Below, piece after piece: positions 33,166-46,200 of a DNA stretch of 64,000 nucleotides. Source of the stretch: Acarospora socialis (Eukaryota; Ascomycota; Lecanoromycetes; Acarosporales; Acarosporaceae). Made by a program: the position numbers and the translations under genes. The notes beneath the pieces are model-generated. The model saw only the letters and a list, made by a program, of their open reading frames with translations. It did not search any database and had not been told where the DNA came from. Where the stretch lies: contig JAMYGW020000010.1 of NCBI GenBank assembly GCA_025617375.2, positions 248,001 to 312,000 on the forward strand. Reading direction: 5' to 3'. Every line of letters starts with the position of its first letter. The first letter of the stretch is position 1.

Positions 33166-33719
33166 AAAATATTATCTCACACTTCTTTAATCAGATAATG
33201 TCACTCATCATTTAAGATGAAATGTCAGAGTAGAAATGAAACTCTGATCTGATATTGTAACTTGTTGTATTCTTCTTTGAACTTTTCATACAGCAGTGTA
33301 CTGAAGATGTCATTTTTCATTTGAGTTCATTGAAGATTACTTAAACTGATTCTTGACTATGAAAGAGATTAATTGTTGTCTTTCTTGAAGAGAGCATTGA
33401 GTTGATGGTGCTGCTTAAAATATGTTAGCTTTTACAAGAAATAATAAATCTTGTGTTATCTTACTTTTGAATGAGTAAACAATGACTTGATCTCATCTAC
33501 ATCATTGAAGTTTTCTTTTATCTGTAAAGTGACAAAACTCTTATCTTCAGACAAGTTCTCTTTCAGTAGTGTTCTTCTAGATTGTGAGATTTCTAGTTGT
33601 GATGTATCACATAATGATTGAGAGTTCTCAGTGTCTGATAAAGTTATTTACTGTATTTCACTATGTTTTGTCAGAGACTTAAAACTCAGTCTATTCAGTC
33701 TATGAAACATGATGTAGAC
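33166..33719 (-). pseudogene. Decayed coding-like stretch, unrecognised
   Basis: Read from 33719 down to 33166, one frame gives about 185 codons with protein-like composition (for example LLKENLSEDKSFVTLQIKEN and LLYEKFKEEYNKLQYQ). It is interrupted by about ten stops, most of which could come from Trp, Arg or Gln codons through C-to-T change. Long charged helices are suggested. I do not recognise a family. It lies directly beside the A1-b insertion, so that element may have landed in or beside this gene. Confidence 0.4.
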
Positions 33720-34819
33720 AAGTAACAGATACAAAGAAAAAAAATAAATATAAATATTTCTGATCTCTTTAACAGAAGCTTAAAAGTAAATGATTGTAGT
33801 GTGAAGTCATAAGAGACAGAGAGATGAGAAAGATGTTTTAAAAATTGACTGAAACTTGCTGTTCACTCTGTAAAGACTTCAATGTCATTTTAAACAATCA
33901 TGAGTTCAATAACTGCAACAGTAACTGAAGTGCTTCAATTACAAAGATATTAAGAAGATTAATGCATTCTAGATATCAATTCTACATACTGTTATTGTAT
34001 ACTTTTCATACAAGCTCTGTTCAACACAGCATTTTGAATAAAACAGTATGTTTTCTCTACACTTTGAGTTTTCTGAGAGTTAAAGCTAATCTGTCTTTGT
34101 TCTATAGCTTCTTTGACATTCTTTATCTGTGCTATCTTCATTAAGTAAATGACTTCAACATCAGCATTCTTCTATCTGTGATTGTACAAAGAAGTTAAAT
34201 CAACTTCAAGAGTGATTCATGACTTCAGAGTTCTAGATATGCTGCTGTGATTGCATTAAAAGAAATGATTAAATGCATTGCAGTGAGTCTCTGCATCTAA
34301 CTTTACAGAGAATAGTAGCTGACTGATGCTCTGAGATGTTGTTGAGATTTTATCTTTAAAGAAATTTTCTCTCTACAAACAGTCTGCAGCACAGAAGACT
34401 GCTACAGCATTTAAGTGATAACTTAATCAAGTGATATGTTTTTTGTTTAGCTTCTGTTTCATCTTGTTCAGAAGTTACTTTTAAAGTTGATTATTTAGAA
34501 CAGCAGAATCAGATATTGATGATTTTAGACAATGTTGCTTCACTACTTCTATAATACTAATCTTCAGACTTACACTTTTTCTGTACTGTCTTATTTCTTC
34601 AGTTCTTCTCTTTTATCTCAACACTCTCTCAGATTTCTTCAGAACTTTTCTTTGATTCTTAGAGCTTTGCAGCTTTACACTTCTCTCTGACTTTAACACT
34701 CTGTCTATAAAATAACTGCACTATTGTTCTGAATTTCATCAATTTAAATTTTGATCAAGATTTAATGATGATCATCACTATACTGAAGTGATACTGAATT
34801 CTGACTTTACAACAAAAAG
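33720..34819. other. Upstream flank of the DNA transposon, unassigned
   Basis: No recognisable gene or terminal inverted repeat. A plus-strand open frame at 33962-34144 is short and without motif. If the transposon has a 5' terminal repeat, it should lie here or further left. Confidence 0.4.
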
Positions 34820-35628
34820 ATGAGATGCTCATTATGTTTGTGAAATCACTACAGTAATCATGCATATCAGCAATATAAATTTCTATCTTCAGTACTATGT
34901 GTGAAGCAAAATTTCTCTCAGCATTCACAACATCAACAAAGCAACAAACAACTGTTCTTTTCTCACAACAATGATTATGTCACTATGAAAAAAGATTTTG
35001 AAAGTGAAACAGATATTCTTTCAGCAGCAAAGAAGCTCAAAATAATTTCTCTTTATCAAACATGTGTTCAAAACATCAGCAGTACTAATTATTAACATTA
35101 AAATGTGATTTTGATGTCAGACAGAATCTACAGCATGATAGATCATGATAGTGTTATTTTGCATGATTAAGTAAACATCTCTTCAATCAATGAGTTATCA
35201 ACATCAACAATGACTGATCTGAAAGTTCTCAAGAAAATTGAAGCTTCTGTAAAGAATTTCTGAGATGAGATTGAAGAGTTATTGAAGAATGATGAGAATA
35301 CAATTTTTATGTCATCATCATCAAAACACTCATTGACTACACTAGAGCAAGACTTGTTCAAAGAGATTTCTCATCATTGTGCAATCATGACAATCTTAAA
35401 TCTGAAGTTAACTTTTGAACTTTGAGCAAAAACAGACAATATCACAAAACAGTTGTGAAAGCAGCTGCTGAAAGTATTGCTTCTTGTTAAGAATATATTA
35501 CAGCTATGATTACTTTCTCATTCTTTATGAATTCTAAAAAAGAACATCAGAGAGTAACTTTCATTGTTGAAGCTTCATTACAAGAAGATTGAGCTGTCTG
35601 TGTTGCAGATGTCAATTAAATTGATGAT

Positions 35629-35945
35629 TGTTACAATTATATTTCAAGAAGAAATAACAAAACAAAGAGTACACCTGAAAAAGCATAGCTCAGAGCACAG
35701 AATGATGAAACATCAGGCATTTTCTTGTGAGCATGTGCTCAAAGCACATCAGAACACTGAAATGTCAAGTGTGTCAGTGTGCTCATTTCTATATAGTAAA
35801 ATTGATTTCTCTATGAAATTGATTGTGTTCAACTCATCTAGTTATGCAATACAAAGCTACTGTTTATCTAGAATCTTTGAATCTTTATATCAAGAAGCAC
35901 AAAACTCTAGCTTTATAATTGAGGAATCTCAGTTGAAATGTAACA
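35629..35945 (+). repeat. A1-c 5' LTR
   Basis: 317 bp, TGTTACAATT to GAAATGTAACA, with TATATAG and the GTGCTC/GAGCAC-type palindrome region. Confidence 0.92.
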
Positions 35946-35972
35946 CTTTGAACATTCTCACAATATAAAGAA

Positions 35973-37121
35973 ATGTCATTCAAAGAATCAATCTCAGATG
36001 ATGTGTTGCAGAGTACTGAATCAACAAAGATAGTCAACATCAATCACAGAGTACTCAAAGTCAAGACTTCAGAGAACTTTACAGAAGATTGATGAAGTTT
36101 GAGATAATTTCTTGCTCAAATCAACCTGTATGTCAACTTCAATCAGAAAAAGTTTGAAAGTGATGTTAACAGAGTCTTATTTGCAACATTCTACATGAAG
36201 AACACAGTGTTCAATTGAATCAAATCACAACTCAACAAGTTCATGATCAAGAGCATTTCTGATTAAGAGTGAGATACATCTTGCATAAAGAACTGAATGC
36301 AGTTCAAGAAAGAGCTGAGAAGAATCTTTGAAGTAGTTGATGAGAAATGTGCAGCAAAATGAAGAATTCACACATTATGACAAGAAGAATTTGCAGTCAA
36401 GTATGCAGCAGAGTTTCAACAGATTGCAGCACTTATGCAGTGGAACCTGAATCAGTTAGCATCAACTTACTATTGAAGCTTGAAAGAATCTATCAAGAAC
36501 AAAATTGCACAAAGTGACAGATCAGATGATCTGCAAGAACTTATTAACAAGACAATCATAATAAATGATTGTCAGTGAGAGCAACAGATGAAAAGAAAGA
36601 ACTACTGACATCAAGAGTGAACAGGTCAAGTCAATAGAGAAAATCAAAGACAACATTACTCAAACTTCATGAATCTCAATACAATGAAACAAGATCAATC
36701 TTCAGCACAAAGATCAAAGAAAGCATCACAAAAAAAACAACAGTTCTCAAGAAAGAAGTCTCTGAGTTGCTGAGAGACACAGAAATGTTACAACTGTGAT
36801 ATTATCAAACATCTTGCACAGAATTGCAGAAGACTCAGAAAAGAAAGAAAGAAAGCTGCAATTGCAACTAAGAAAGTAGTGCATGACAATCTTAGCTGAA
36901 CAGCTTGCTATGACAACATGTGTTGAACACACATGAGCAGCAAGAACAGAGTCAAATATTATTCAAAGAAGTCACATCAGAAACAAGAAGCTTACAACAT
37001 CACAGAACAGTCTAGATCAGACAACACTGTGAGAAAAGAACTGTGTGTTCTAAAAATCAAGATCAAAGAGACTGATACTTGTGATACTCAGATAGAAAAA
37101 GACTACAGTGATAGCATCTGA
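35973..37121 (+). pseudogene. A1-c gag with CCHC knuckle (fossil)
   Basis: ATG 35973 (MSFKES) 28 bases inside the LTR. Capsid-like helices come first, then a basic stretch and a CCHC knuckle at about 36780-36840 (KCYNCDIIKHLAQNC, C-x2-C-x4-H-x4-C). The next block, open at 36933-37121 (SKNRVKYYSKKSHQKQEAYNI), leads to a charged, coiled-coil-like region up to about 37.7 kb. No promoter other than the LTR is evident. Broken. Confidence 0.82.
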
Positions 37122-37779
37122 ATTGTCTTGAATTTGAATGCAGATCAAGAGAAAATCAATCAATAAAAAGTCAACATGAAACTGAAGAAAGCATACCAGC
37201 ACTCAGAGAATCAATGACAAGCACTGAAAGAAGAAAAGCTTCAGTTTGAGAAGCAAGAGCTTGAGCAAAAAATGCAAGCTTGAAAACAAAAAGCAAAACA
37301 CAAGAGTGCAGAAGAACAAAGAACATATGATCAGCTAGAAGAGCTGATGACAGCTGTTAAGAACAAATGTTTCAGCAGCAATGATGCAGCAATGTCAAAA
37401 TTTCTTGTATGAAAGACAAAGAGTCACAAGATTGAGATACACTTACTCAAAGAATATATCACACAGAATGAAGACAGATGAATCTTCAGTGAAGAATATA
37501 TATCACTTGAATTTCTGCAAAGAGTAAAAGTCTTTGAAAGTCAATTACAGATGAAGTACAATCAGTATGAACTCTAACTACACTCAGAAAGACACATTGA
37601 GCAGTACAGTCTAAAGTATGCAAATCTTATGATCAGAAGAAAACTCAGATGATTTCAGAAACTTTGAAGATGAGCTGAACAATCAAATGAGTTAAAAAAT
37701 GAAAAGCTCTCTCAACAAGACTAGAGAACAAGAAGCTAGTGACATCTTAAGAAAAAGATAATGATCATCAAATATGAAT

Positions 37780-40700
37780 CAAGATCACAATTAATGAACA
37801 TCAGATCAACACATTGGTAGATTTTGAAGTGAATGGTAATATTATAAACTGATGAATAGTCAATATGTTAGAATTAGTGACACAGTGAGTGTGCTGTTCA
37901 TTCAACATACACATAGTGAATGAAGTCATCAAAAGAATTGATGAGAAAACCTATGTGAAAGTCTCAATTCTTGAAAATTCACAAGAGATAACATTTGATG
38001 TTATAAAACAGATCAGATATGATGTGATACTAGAGATGTTCTGGTTACACAGAAAGAATTCAAAGATTGATTGAGTTACAAAGAAAATATGTGCAGTCAA
38101 AGACACATACAAGATTTCTGACCAATCAGAAATGAGCTTATCAGAGTATAAGTCATGAGATCATGAAATACTGCTATTGAAAGAGAAGCAATCTAAGTGA
38201 ATGTCATTATACTCAATGAGTGAGAACCAACTCAAGAAAGTTAGAACTTACCTTGACAAGAATCTAAAAAGAGAATTCATTAAATCATCAAAGTCATCAG
38301 CAGAATATTCAATCCTGTTCATATCAAAGAAAGATGACAGAAAACAACTATGTGTCAACTACAGACAACTCAACAAGATAACTCATCAAGACAGTTATTT
38401 TCTACCATTGATAGAAGAGTTGCAAGATCAGTTAAATAAAGCTAAGTAGTTCATGAGCTTAGATCTGAAAGATGTCTATTATCAAGTTAGAATGAAAAAG
38501 AGTGAAGAATGAAAAACAGCATTCTGAACACAATATGAACACTATGAATATACTGTCATGCTGTTTGAGTTGAAAAATGCATCAGTCATCTTTCAGAAAT
38601 TGATCAATGACATATTGAGAGAATATCTCAATGATTTTGTGATCACATACCTTGATGATATTCTGATATATTCAGAAGATCTTGAAGAGCACTGAGAGTA
38701 TGTGCACAAGATATTAGCAAGACTCAATGAGAGGGCTCTGTACATGAAAAAAGTCAAAAAGTAGATTTGAAATCAAGAAAGTTAAGTTTCTAGACTATGT
38801 GTTTGATCTGAACAAATCAAGAAGAATTCAAAGAAGACAGAAGCAGTCAGAAACTGATTAACACTGAAAAGAATCAAGAAAGTACAGATCTTTCTAGAAT
38901 TGATGAACTATTATTGAAAGTTTGTACCAAATTATGCAAGAATTGCAGAACCACTAATGCATTTGACATGCAAAAGCAAAGAATGACATTGAAATAAAGA
39001 GCAAGAGAATGCATTTCACACATTAAAGAGAAGTCTTAGTGAAACAGCACATCTGAGAATACTCAATTCAGTATGTGAGAAGACACTGAAAACTGATGCT
39101 TCAGATTTCACAGTAAAAGCATACTTATATCAGATCAAGAAAGAACAACAGAAATTCATAGCATACTGATTCAGAAAGTTATCAGAACTCAAGAAAAGAT
39201 ATGAGGTTCACAACAAGAAACTTCTTGCAATAGTGAAAGCACTGCAAGACTGAAGATCTTATCTTGCAGATACAGAAAAGTCAATTTAGATCTACATAGA
39301 TTACAGAAATCTGAGAAACTTCACAACAACAAAGCAACTTAATCAGCAACAAGTTCATTGAACAGAGCAGTTGACAGATTATGAATTTCAAATTCATTAC
39401 AAGAAGAGTAATGAGAACAGCAAAGCAAATATCTTGAGTAGACAATCTGATCATGAAGATGTACAGATGGTACACACTGAAATTCTGAGCAAAGACAACA
39501 AAGAAATTCTCACAAAGAACTTAGCAGCAATGTACAAAATGAAGCAAGCTTTCTTAACAGACAAAGAACTCATCAAGATATGTCATCACAGCAGAACTGA
39601 AGAACACCTGAAAGTTAAATGCACAGAAGATTTAGTGCAAAAAAGACACAATGTCAGCAATCTCAGAAACTGAATCATCAAAATGATCACTGTGTACAAT
39701 TTGTGCTGAAGAAACAGAATCAATAGAGATAAATGATATGACAGAGTAACACAATTGAATGCATCAGATGCATCATGAAAATCAGTTATTATGAACTTCA
39801 TTACAAAGCTATCACTGTTCAAGAACTCAGCATGAGAAATAAGATTCAATAGTATATTAACTATAGTGAACAGATTGATCAAGTACACAATGTTCATTTC
39901 ATTCAAAGAAACTGCAACAGCATCAGTATTGACATACACCATACTGCAAGAGTTGATTAGCAATCACAAGCTATCAAAAGAGTTTATCATCAACAGAGAC
40001 AAGCTGTTTACAAGCAAGTTTTGAAGAACACTCACAGCAGAACTTGAGATAAAGCACAAGATGTTCACAGCATACCACTCACAGACAGATGAACAGAGCA
40101 AATGAATGAATCAGACAGTAAAAATGTACTTAAGACACTATATTGATGAAAATCAGAACAACTGAGTACAGCTGTTGTCAATGACACAGTTTGTGTACAA
40201 CAACACAAGAAATGAGATCACAGAAGAAATGTCTTTCTATGTGAACTATGACTACAACTTGAAGATATGACAAGATTCAAGAGAACACAGATCACAGAGT
40301 CAGAAAGTGATTTTGAATGTTGCATAGATGAAAAAACTGCATCAAGATCTGACAAAACAAATTGAACAGCAGATGAGATGAGTGACAGAAGTGAAACTGT
40401 TTGAGAAAGAAAAGAAAGTATATCTAAGAACAGATAATATATGAACTAAAGAAAGAAGCAAGAAGCTAGAGAACAAGAGCATTGAACTGTTCAAGATCAT
40501 ATGAAACATCAAAGGGTTAAGCTACAAGCTAGACTTATTCAAGAAAATGAGAATACACTCAGTATTTCATGTGTTCATGTTACAGCATTGCAACCAATTC
40601 ATACCACTTCAAACCACTGAAACACCTGTCAAACTTAACAAAGAATACAAAGTTGAGAACATTCTAGAGAGAAGAATGATTAGTGAGAAAGCTCACTATC

Positions 40701-40810
40701 TTGTTAAATGAAAAGATTATGATACATTGAAGAGTACCTGAGAACCTAAGAGAAACCTCAAGAACTGTACAAGAACACTTCAACATTTTGAGAAAAGAAG
40801 TTAAGATTAG
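37780..40810 (+). pseudogene. A1-c pol: protease, RT, RNase H, integrase, chromodomain (fossil)
   Basis: The protease region ends with the family motif RYDVILEMFWL (37889-38074). RT starts at 38201-38449 (NQLKKVRTYLDKNLKREFI, LFISKKDDRKQLCVNYRQLN), with its active-site region near 38.65 kb. RNase H ends at 39371-39450 (TDYEFQIHYKKSNENS, LSRQSDHED). The integrase zinc-finger and core lie at about 39.5-40.4 kb. A chromodomain-like end (KVENILERRMISEKAHYLV) lies at about 40.65-40.71 kb and marks the family as chromovirus. The chromodomain would steer integration toward marked chromatin. Broken many times. Confidence 0.88.
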
Positions 40811-41268
40811 TTCAGAAGGATGAAGACATCATATTAATGAGTTGCAACAATGATTGAGAATTTTCATTCTCTGTTTCATCATTATCATCTGCAAGCTCTT
40901 CAGTGAGACATTTTGCTTTTGTATCAATTCAAGTTTCAGACTGTTTCAAGGTTTTCTGCAATCTAGCAATTTTTGTTAAAAGTGTGAGAAGTTGCTCATT
41001 GAGAGTTCAAAAGAGTTCATTTTTGATTTTGAAGTGAACAGACTCAAGAAAGTCAAGAAAGAGACTGATGCAGAAATGACCTTGATGCACACACTCAGCA
41101 CACTTTGCAGACTTAAACAAGTCAGACAATGCTGAAGAATCAGAAGACATTGTGATACAGAAGAGATCAATATTGAGACAGTGATCACAAGAGACAAGTG
41201 CAGGATTTTCTTTATGAAATATGATATCAACAAGACAAAGTCAATTTTTGAATTTCAGATGCATTGTC
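40810..41268 (-). pseudogene. Antisense ORF of chromovirus A1-c, Zn2Cys6-like (fossil)
   Basis: Opposite strand to gag-pol, between chromodomain and polypurine tract. The region at about 41060-41195 aligns with the cysteine-rich part of the A1-a antisense ORF with the same spacing, and the coiled-coil-like and acidic parts follow. The minus-strand open frame 40976-41233 is a different, out-of-phase shadow. Confidence 0.6.
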
Positions 41269-41332
41269 AGAATGTGATGAGCAGATGCTGATATATACTC
41301 TTGTTTAAATAGATTCTAGAGAACTAATGCCT

Positions 41333-41348
41333 GAGAGAGAAAGAATGA
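41333..41348 (+). promoter_or_regulatory. Polypurine tract next to the A1-c 3' LTR
   Basis: GAGAGAGAAAGAATGA immediately before TGTTATGATC of the LTR. Confidence 0.75.
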
Positions 41349-41665
41349 TGTTATGATCATATCTCAAGAAGAAATAATGAGACAAAGAATACATCTGAAA
41401 AAGTGTAGCTCAGAGCACAGAATGATGAAATGTCAGATGTTTTCTCATGAACATGTGCTCAGAGCACATCAGAACACTGAAATGCTGAGTGTGTCAGTGT
41501 GTTCATTTCTATATAGTAGAATTGATTTCTCTATGAAATTGATTGTGTTCAACTCATCTAGTTATGCAATACAAAGCTACTGTTTATCTAGAACCTTTGA
41601 ATCTTTATATCAAGAAGCACAAAATTCTAGCTCTATAATCAAGAAATCTCAGTTGAAATGTAACA
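41349..41665 (+). repeat. A1-c 3' LTR
   Basis: 317 bp, TGTTATGATC to GAAATGTAACA, followed by ATGAT. Confidence 0.92.
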
Positions 41666-44600
41666 ATGATGAAGAAGAAAAATATAGAGAATACTGTACA
41701 TAAAGACTGAGTATATTTCTTTAATTCAATTAATCTGATTATTATGATACTCAAATCATCTGAATTTACAGCTAAAATTCATTTTAGAATGATACACATC
41801 ATTGATGTACTATCAGAATTCTATTATTCATGATTCTAAGCAGCATCTATTTGTGCTATATCTGAAGAATTTGCAATCTATTTAAATAACTCTTCACTTT
41901 TATCTTCTGACATTGTACAATATTGTTGTAACAATAGTGAATGTGTCTGTCAAGATAAAAATAAAGTACATGTTGATCACATTGTTAATGTCAAAAAAAA
42001 CTATCAAAGTGATGCTTCAATTCTGAGGGTCATTTTACTTGTCATTCAAAGAATGTTGTTGAGAAATGACATATGACATTGAATGTCAAAGTCTAAAATT
42101 GTGCTGTCAATTCATTATTAAGAGTTATTTCTCATCAAAGATACATCAATTCATGTCTCTGAGACAAATGTTGTTCATTGAGAAACAAGTGTATACTTAA
42201 ACTACAACTTTGAAGAAAAAAAGCAATCAGCAAATGATATATCAGAAACATATCTTGTACAATATGTTGTCAATTTATTCTTGTGCACTCTACACTCAAT
42301 ACAACTCTTTTTTTCTCTGTATAATAAACTAAAACTTGCAGTTTACAGTAGAGATCATTTTATCAGCAAATTCAAGATTAAGAAGATGTTGTCTTTATTT
42401 TTCATCTTATTCATTGATGATTTTGATCTCTATTGAAATATGTATCAGTCTTTGATGAATGTTTATTTGTCTGTTGTGAAATTGAGTGTTTAAGAACAAT
42501 CATAAAGAGCAAATGTTTTTCTTTTAACACTGAGATTTCATGAAAGTCAGTTCAGCAATGTTATTGTGACTCTACAATCAGTGCTGACACAGTTGAATAG
42601 AAAGATAAAATTGATGATTAATGAAAAAAAAATCTTGATTTATGTCTTCACAACAGCATTCATTGAGAATATGTTGCAGCAGCAAGTCAACTCAGATTTT
42701 CTGTCACAAAATGCTAATCAATCTTGTTGATTGTGCACTATCATCAAAGATGAGTGACTAGATCTTGATTTTAATATCTCACAGTTTGAACAATATCATT
42801 ACTGAGTTCTCAAGAATTGAGCAAAAACAGACTGAATCTCTACTCTGTTGCAAAGAATGAAATTTTTGAAGAGACTCAGAATGAAGAAAACTCAGTTTTT
42901 ATTGACTGAGTTTACATTCTGTCTGAACATTATTCATATTTGTTCTGCAGATGCTGCACACTTAAAATATGCTGACATAGCAAAACAGTCAATTGAATTG
43001 TTGTTCACAGCAATATTGACTTTCAAAGATCAAAAACACTTCACATTGATGCTACAGCAGTTTTCATTTTCTTCAACATGAGATCAACTGCAATCTTCTT
43101 ATCATCATCTTCAAAACTATTGAATGCAAGAAGCAGAATATGCATTCATCATTGTTTCAGTACTGCTTTAATGTTAACTGAAAGAAAGATATATTCAGTT
43201 TGTCTATTTGAGAACAATAGAAAGAACAAAAACTACAGAGATATTACTTGACAGATTGAGTTCTGTTGATATGATCATCTATTATTATACAGTTATGATA
43301 AGAAGCAACAGTGTTCTATTAACACAATTAAGTTCTGAAATTGATTAAGATATTTTATCAGATCTTTTCTGAAAATTCTGATGAGCATTTCAAAAGCTTT
43401 ACAAGAGTGTGATGCTTGCAACACAAAGTTGATGTGATGAGAGTTCAACAAGTGTAAGTCAAGTGTCTGTGATAGACTCAGAAGTGAGTGATAAGAAAGA
43501 AATTAATGAGTTAAATAAAGAGTATGAGAAGCTGACAAGAACATTCATTCTTGACAGCACTGTCATCAAGAAAGAGTCAGTGTTTAAGAAGTTCTTGTTG
43601 CAATCAAATGTGCATATAGTCATACATTATTCTGATGTCATTGCAGAATATGAAATAATGTTTAACTGCTCAACTTTCAGTGAGAAGAATAAGCACAGAG
43701 ACTTCAAGAGAAAAGTTCTTGATATCAATCATTGTGAAATGATCAAGACTCTCTTACTGAAAGAAAGTGTTCAACAGTTTATTTGATTTGTTCTCAGTCA
43801 AGAATTTATGCAATTAATGTCAGAGATCACAGAGAGACTTCTTTGTATTCATACTTGATGTCTCACTCTTTTCAACAACATTTTATCTGTGTTCAAGCAC
43901 TTAAAGTTGATCTACAAATCACAGATTGATCTACTGAACAATAGTCAACACAAAAGTGTTACAGTGCTAGAATGTATCTCAAGAAGATATGTCATGAAGA
44001 CAATGAAGATGTCAGTATGACTTAGTTGACTTTCAGTGAATCATTCTTTTCTTTAAAAGCTTCAAGCAGCATATCATGATGACTATGATGAAGAATCTGT
44101 AATGTAATTTCTCAAGTCAGCATTACAATGATGTAAGAAGCTGAGCTTTGTAAATGAGTGCATTCTTGCTTCAAATTCTTTTCACATTAAATCACTAATG
44201 CTTTACTCAAATCAATAGTGTCTCTGAACATCATTTAATGTTCAAGCTTGAAGATTTTGTTTGAATACACAACTCAGTCATAGCAAAACTTGATTACATC
44301 TTTCTTCATGAACTCACATCAATCAGAAGAAGATTATTTGCATTGATTATAAAGATCAAGCAGCTCAGTTCAGACAAAGATTGAATGCTTTATTTATCAT
44401 TGCTGAAGCTCAAGAAAGAGCAGAAAATTATAGATTTTTCTGTCATTGCATCAAATAAATTGTATATACTACTGATGAAGTTGCAACAACAGAACAGTGA
44501 AGTTTTGCTTTTAGATGACAACTCTTTACTTCTTTTTTGTCACTGAAATATAGATTATATGTAACTTTAGATATCAATTGTTTAAATGCTTCTTTGTCAT

Positions 44601-44850
44601 AATTGCAACTTTGTAAATCTGCACAAAAGTTGCACTAAAGTTTTGTTGTAGAGCTGAATCATTGAACTTATTGCACAACTACTAGATCAACAATGTCAAA
44701 ATCATCATAACTGTTTATTCATGTTCAGTGTTAAAGAAAAATGTATTTCTTTCAGTGAAGAAAGAGTATGCACAAGAGTTGTTGACTCACAACATTCTTT
44801 TCAGCACTAAATTCTCACATCTGCTCTAAACAAATCTACATTTATTAATG

Positions 44851-45640
44851 ACTTCAGCATATTCAAAGTGCTCAACATAAAGACAGACAAGATTCTCAAT
44901 GCTTAAAACATCACAAGCTTTGAAGAATTACACAACAAAATATCTACATGTTCAAAAAAGACATGATGACAAGCAGAACTCTGAGACTTTCTATGTCTGA
45001 TGCTGTGATAATAATTGATCTTTGTACTTTCTGCAAATTCTGCTACACTTCTTCACTTACTTTATGTATTTATGTATCTTTACAATCTAGCTAACACTAT
45101 CAAAGATTAAAATTATGAGTCAAGAATTCTGCTATGTTGATTGCACAACTTAAGAGAGAGAAAACATTGCTGTATATAAGAAATAGAATCTTTCTGATTC
45201 TTAATGATAATATTGTGACTTGTTGTTAAGACTGAACAAGCAGAAAAGAATAGCTTGAGAATGCTTTACACTGTTTTCAGCTTGAAATGCTAACTGTTTA
45301 TAGCTATCTTGCTGTGTGCAAAGTCACAAATAATTTTGAAATTTATTCTATCAACACTTTTGTCAGATGTTTCACTGCTGTTCAGAACATATCAGATAGT
45401 GCTCAAGCATCTGATTAAGTGAATCAGAGTACTTTATCTACAATATGAATAATGCTGATATTCTCTACAGTTCTTCTTCTGCACTATGTTACTCACTTTT
45501 AGATGTCTTAATACTGATTCAATGCTTCTTCAGTTTCATTCTTCTGTATTTTTTCTTATCTTCAGATTTTTCTTAGCTACTTTTCAGCATTTTTAATTCT
45601 ACACAGCATACACTGTCATTCTGACTTTAACATCTCTGTG
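44851..45640. other. Unassigned stretch after the transposase frame
   Basis: No motif recognised. It could be the transposase C-terminus in another frame or the 3' part of the DNA transposon. 46201-46751 is likewise unassigned up to LINE copy 3. Confidence 0.4.
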
Positions 45641-46200
45641 ATGATGCAATATCACTGTGATAGTGAGTTCAAGCAATTTGTATAAGAAAATGACTTTGTC
45701 AAGAAAGTAACCTTAGATTTTTAAAGATTTTGAAATGACATTCTTGAAGACTGAATTCATCATACAAAATTGTATAAAAGACTCAGTAACTTCAGAACAA
45801 CACTTAAGAAGATGTTTTTCAATTTAAATTCAAGAAGATACTGCAACTCAGCTTTAGCTAAGAGAGAACTAATACATCAGAATAATAGATTTTCTTCTTA
45901 TCACTATCACAACAACACTTTATACAACTTGAAATCACAACAATAACATCAATCTTCATTTTAACAGTCTCTAGAACTATTAGATCTCTTGTTGCTGCAA
46001 ATCTTTGTTGTTATAAATCTCTTATTGCTGTAAGCTCTTGCTGCTGCAAACTCTCACTGTTATAAAGCTCTTGTTGCTGCAAGCTTCAGTGAACACTGTT
46101 GTGATAATAAAAAGTGCTAAAAGAATGACAACATCATGAAATGAAACAAGATACTCAAAGTTATCACAATATCATCAGTGCTCTTGCAGACTCAGTAAGT
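45641..46200 (+). pseudogene. Decayed coding-like stretch, unrecognised
   Basis: From ATG 45641 one frame reads protein-like with scattered stops (for example CDSEFKQFV, LYKRLSNFRTTLKKMFFNLN and RRYCNSALAKRELIHQNNRF). It passes through the short tandem repeat at 45986-46083 as Leu/Ala-rich codons. It may be a second gene of the DNA transposon that ends nearby, or the gag of some other element. I do not recognise it. Confidence 0.35.
45986..46083 (+). repeat. Minisatellite, about six units of 16-17 bp
   Basis: Degenerate head-to-tail units of the type CTCTTGTTGCTGCAAAT, with variants CTCTTATTGCTGTAAG, CTCTTGCTGCTGCAAA and CTCTCACTGTTATAAAG. Confidence 0.75.

Larger units (their letters stand above)
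35629..41665 (+). mobile_element. Ty3/gypsy chromovirus A1-c, full length (fossil)
   Basis: 6.04 kb with 317-bp LTRs (35629-35945 and 41349-41665) and target duplication ATGAT (35624-35628 and 41666-41670). It is inserted in the transposase frame and therefore younger than that transposon. Gag, pol, chromodomain, antisense ORF and polypurine tract are all in place. Broken many times. Confidence 0.94.
34820..44850 (+). pseudogene. Plavaka/Tnp2-like DNA transposase, decayed, split by chromovirus A1-c
   Basis: One reading frame can be followed from ATG 34820 (MRCSLC, with a Cys pair) to 35628. It resumes in the same frame beyond the chromovirus, from 41671 to about 44850, roughly 1300 codons in all. 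Many TGA, TAA and TAG codons interrupt it, mostly where Trp, Arg or Gln would fit. Family-like motifs are ILFIDDFDLY at about 42400-42435, a LLTLRFHESQF segment (GPHGS region in relatives), QQQVNSDFLSQNANQSC at about 42672-42728, and an LLFTAILTFK segment near 43010. These match the conserved centre of fungal Plavaka/CACTA-like transposases (FIDGFGLYRN...PQQ...NSGF...CR.C) as I remember it. Open pieces lie at 42848-43081 and 43463-43786. No terminal repeats were found. A retroelement gag-pol is unlikely since no RT or protease motif appears. Confidence 0.55.

Noticed and set aside
45986-46083. CRISPR array
   Set aside because: Units are 16-17 bp, head to tail, degenerate and without spacers.
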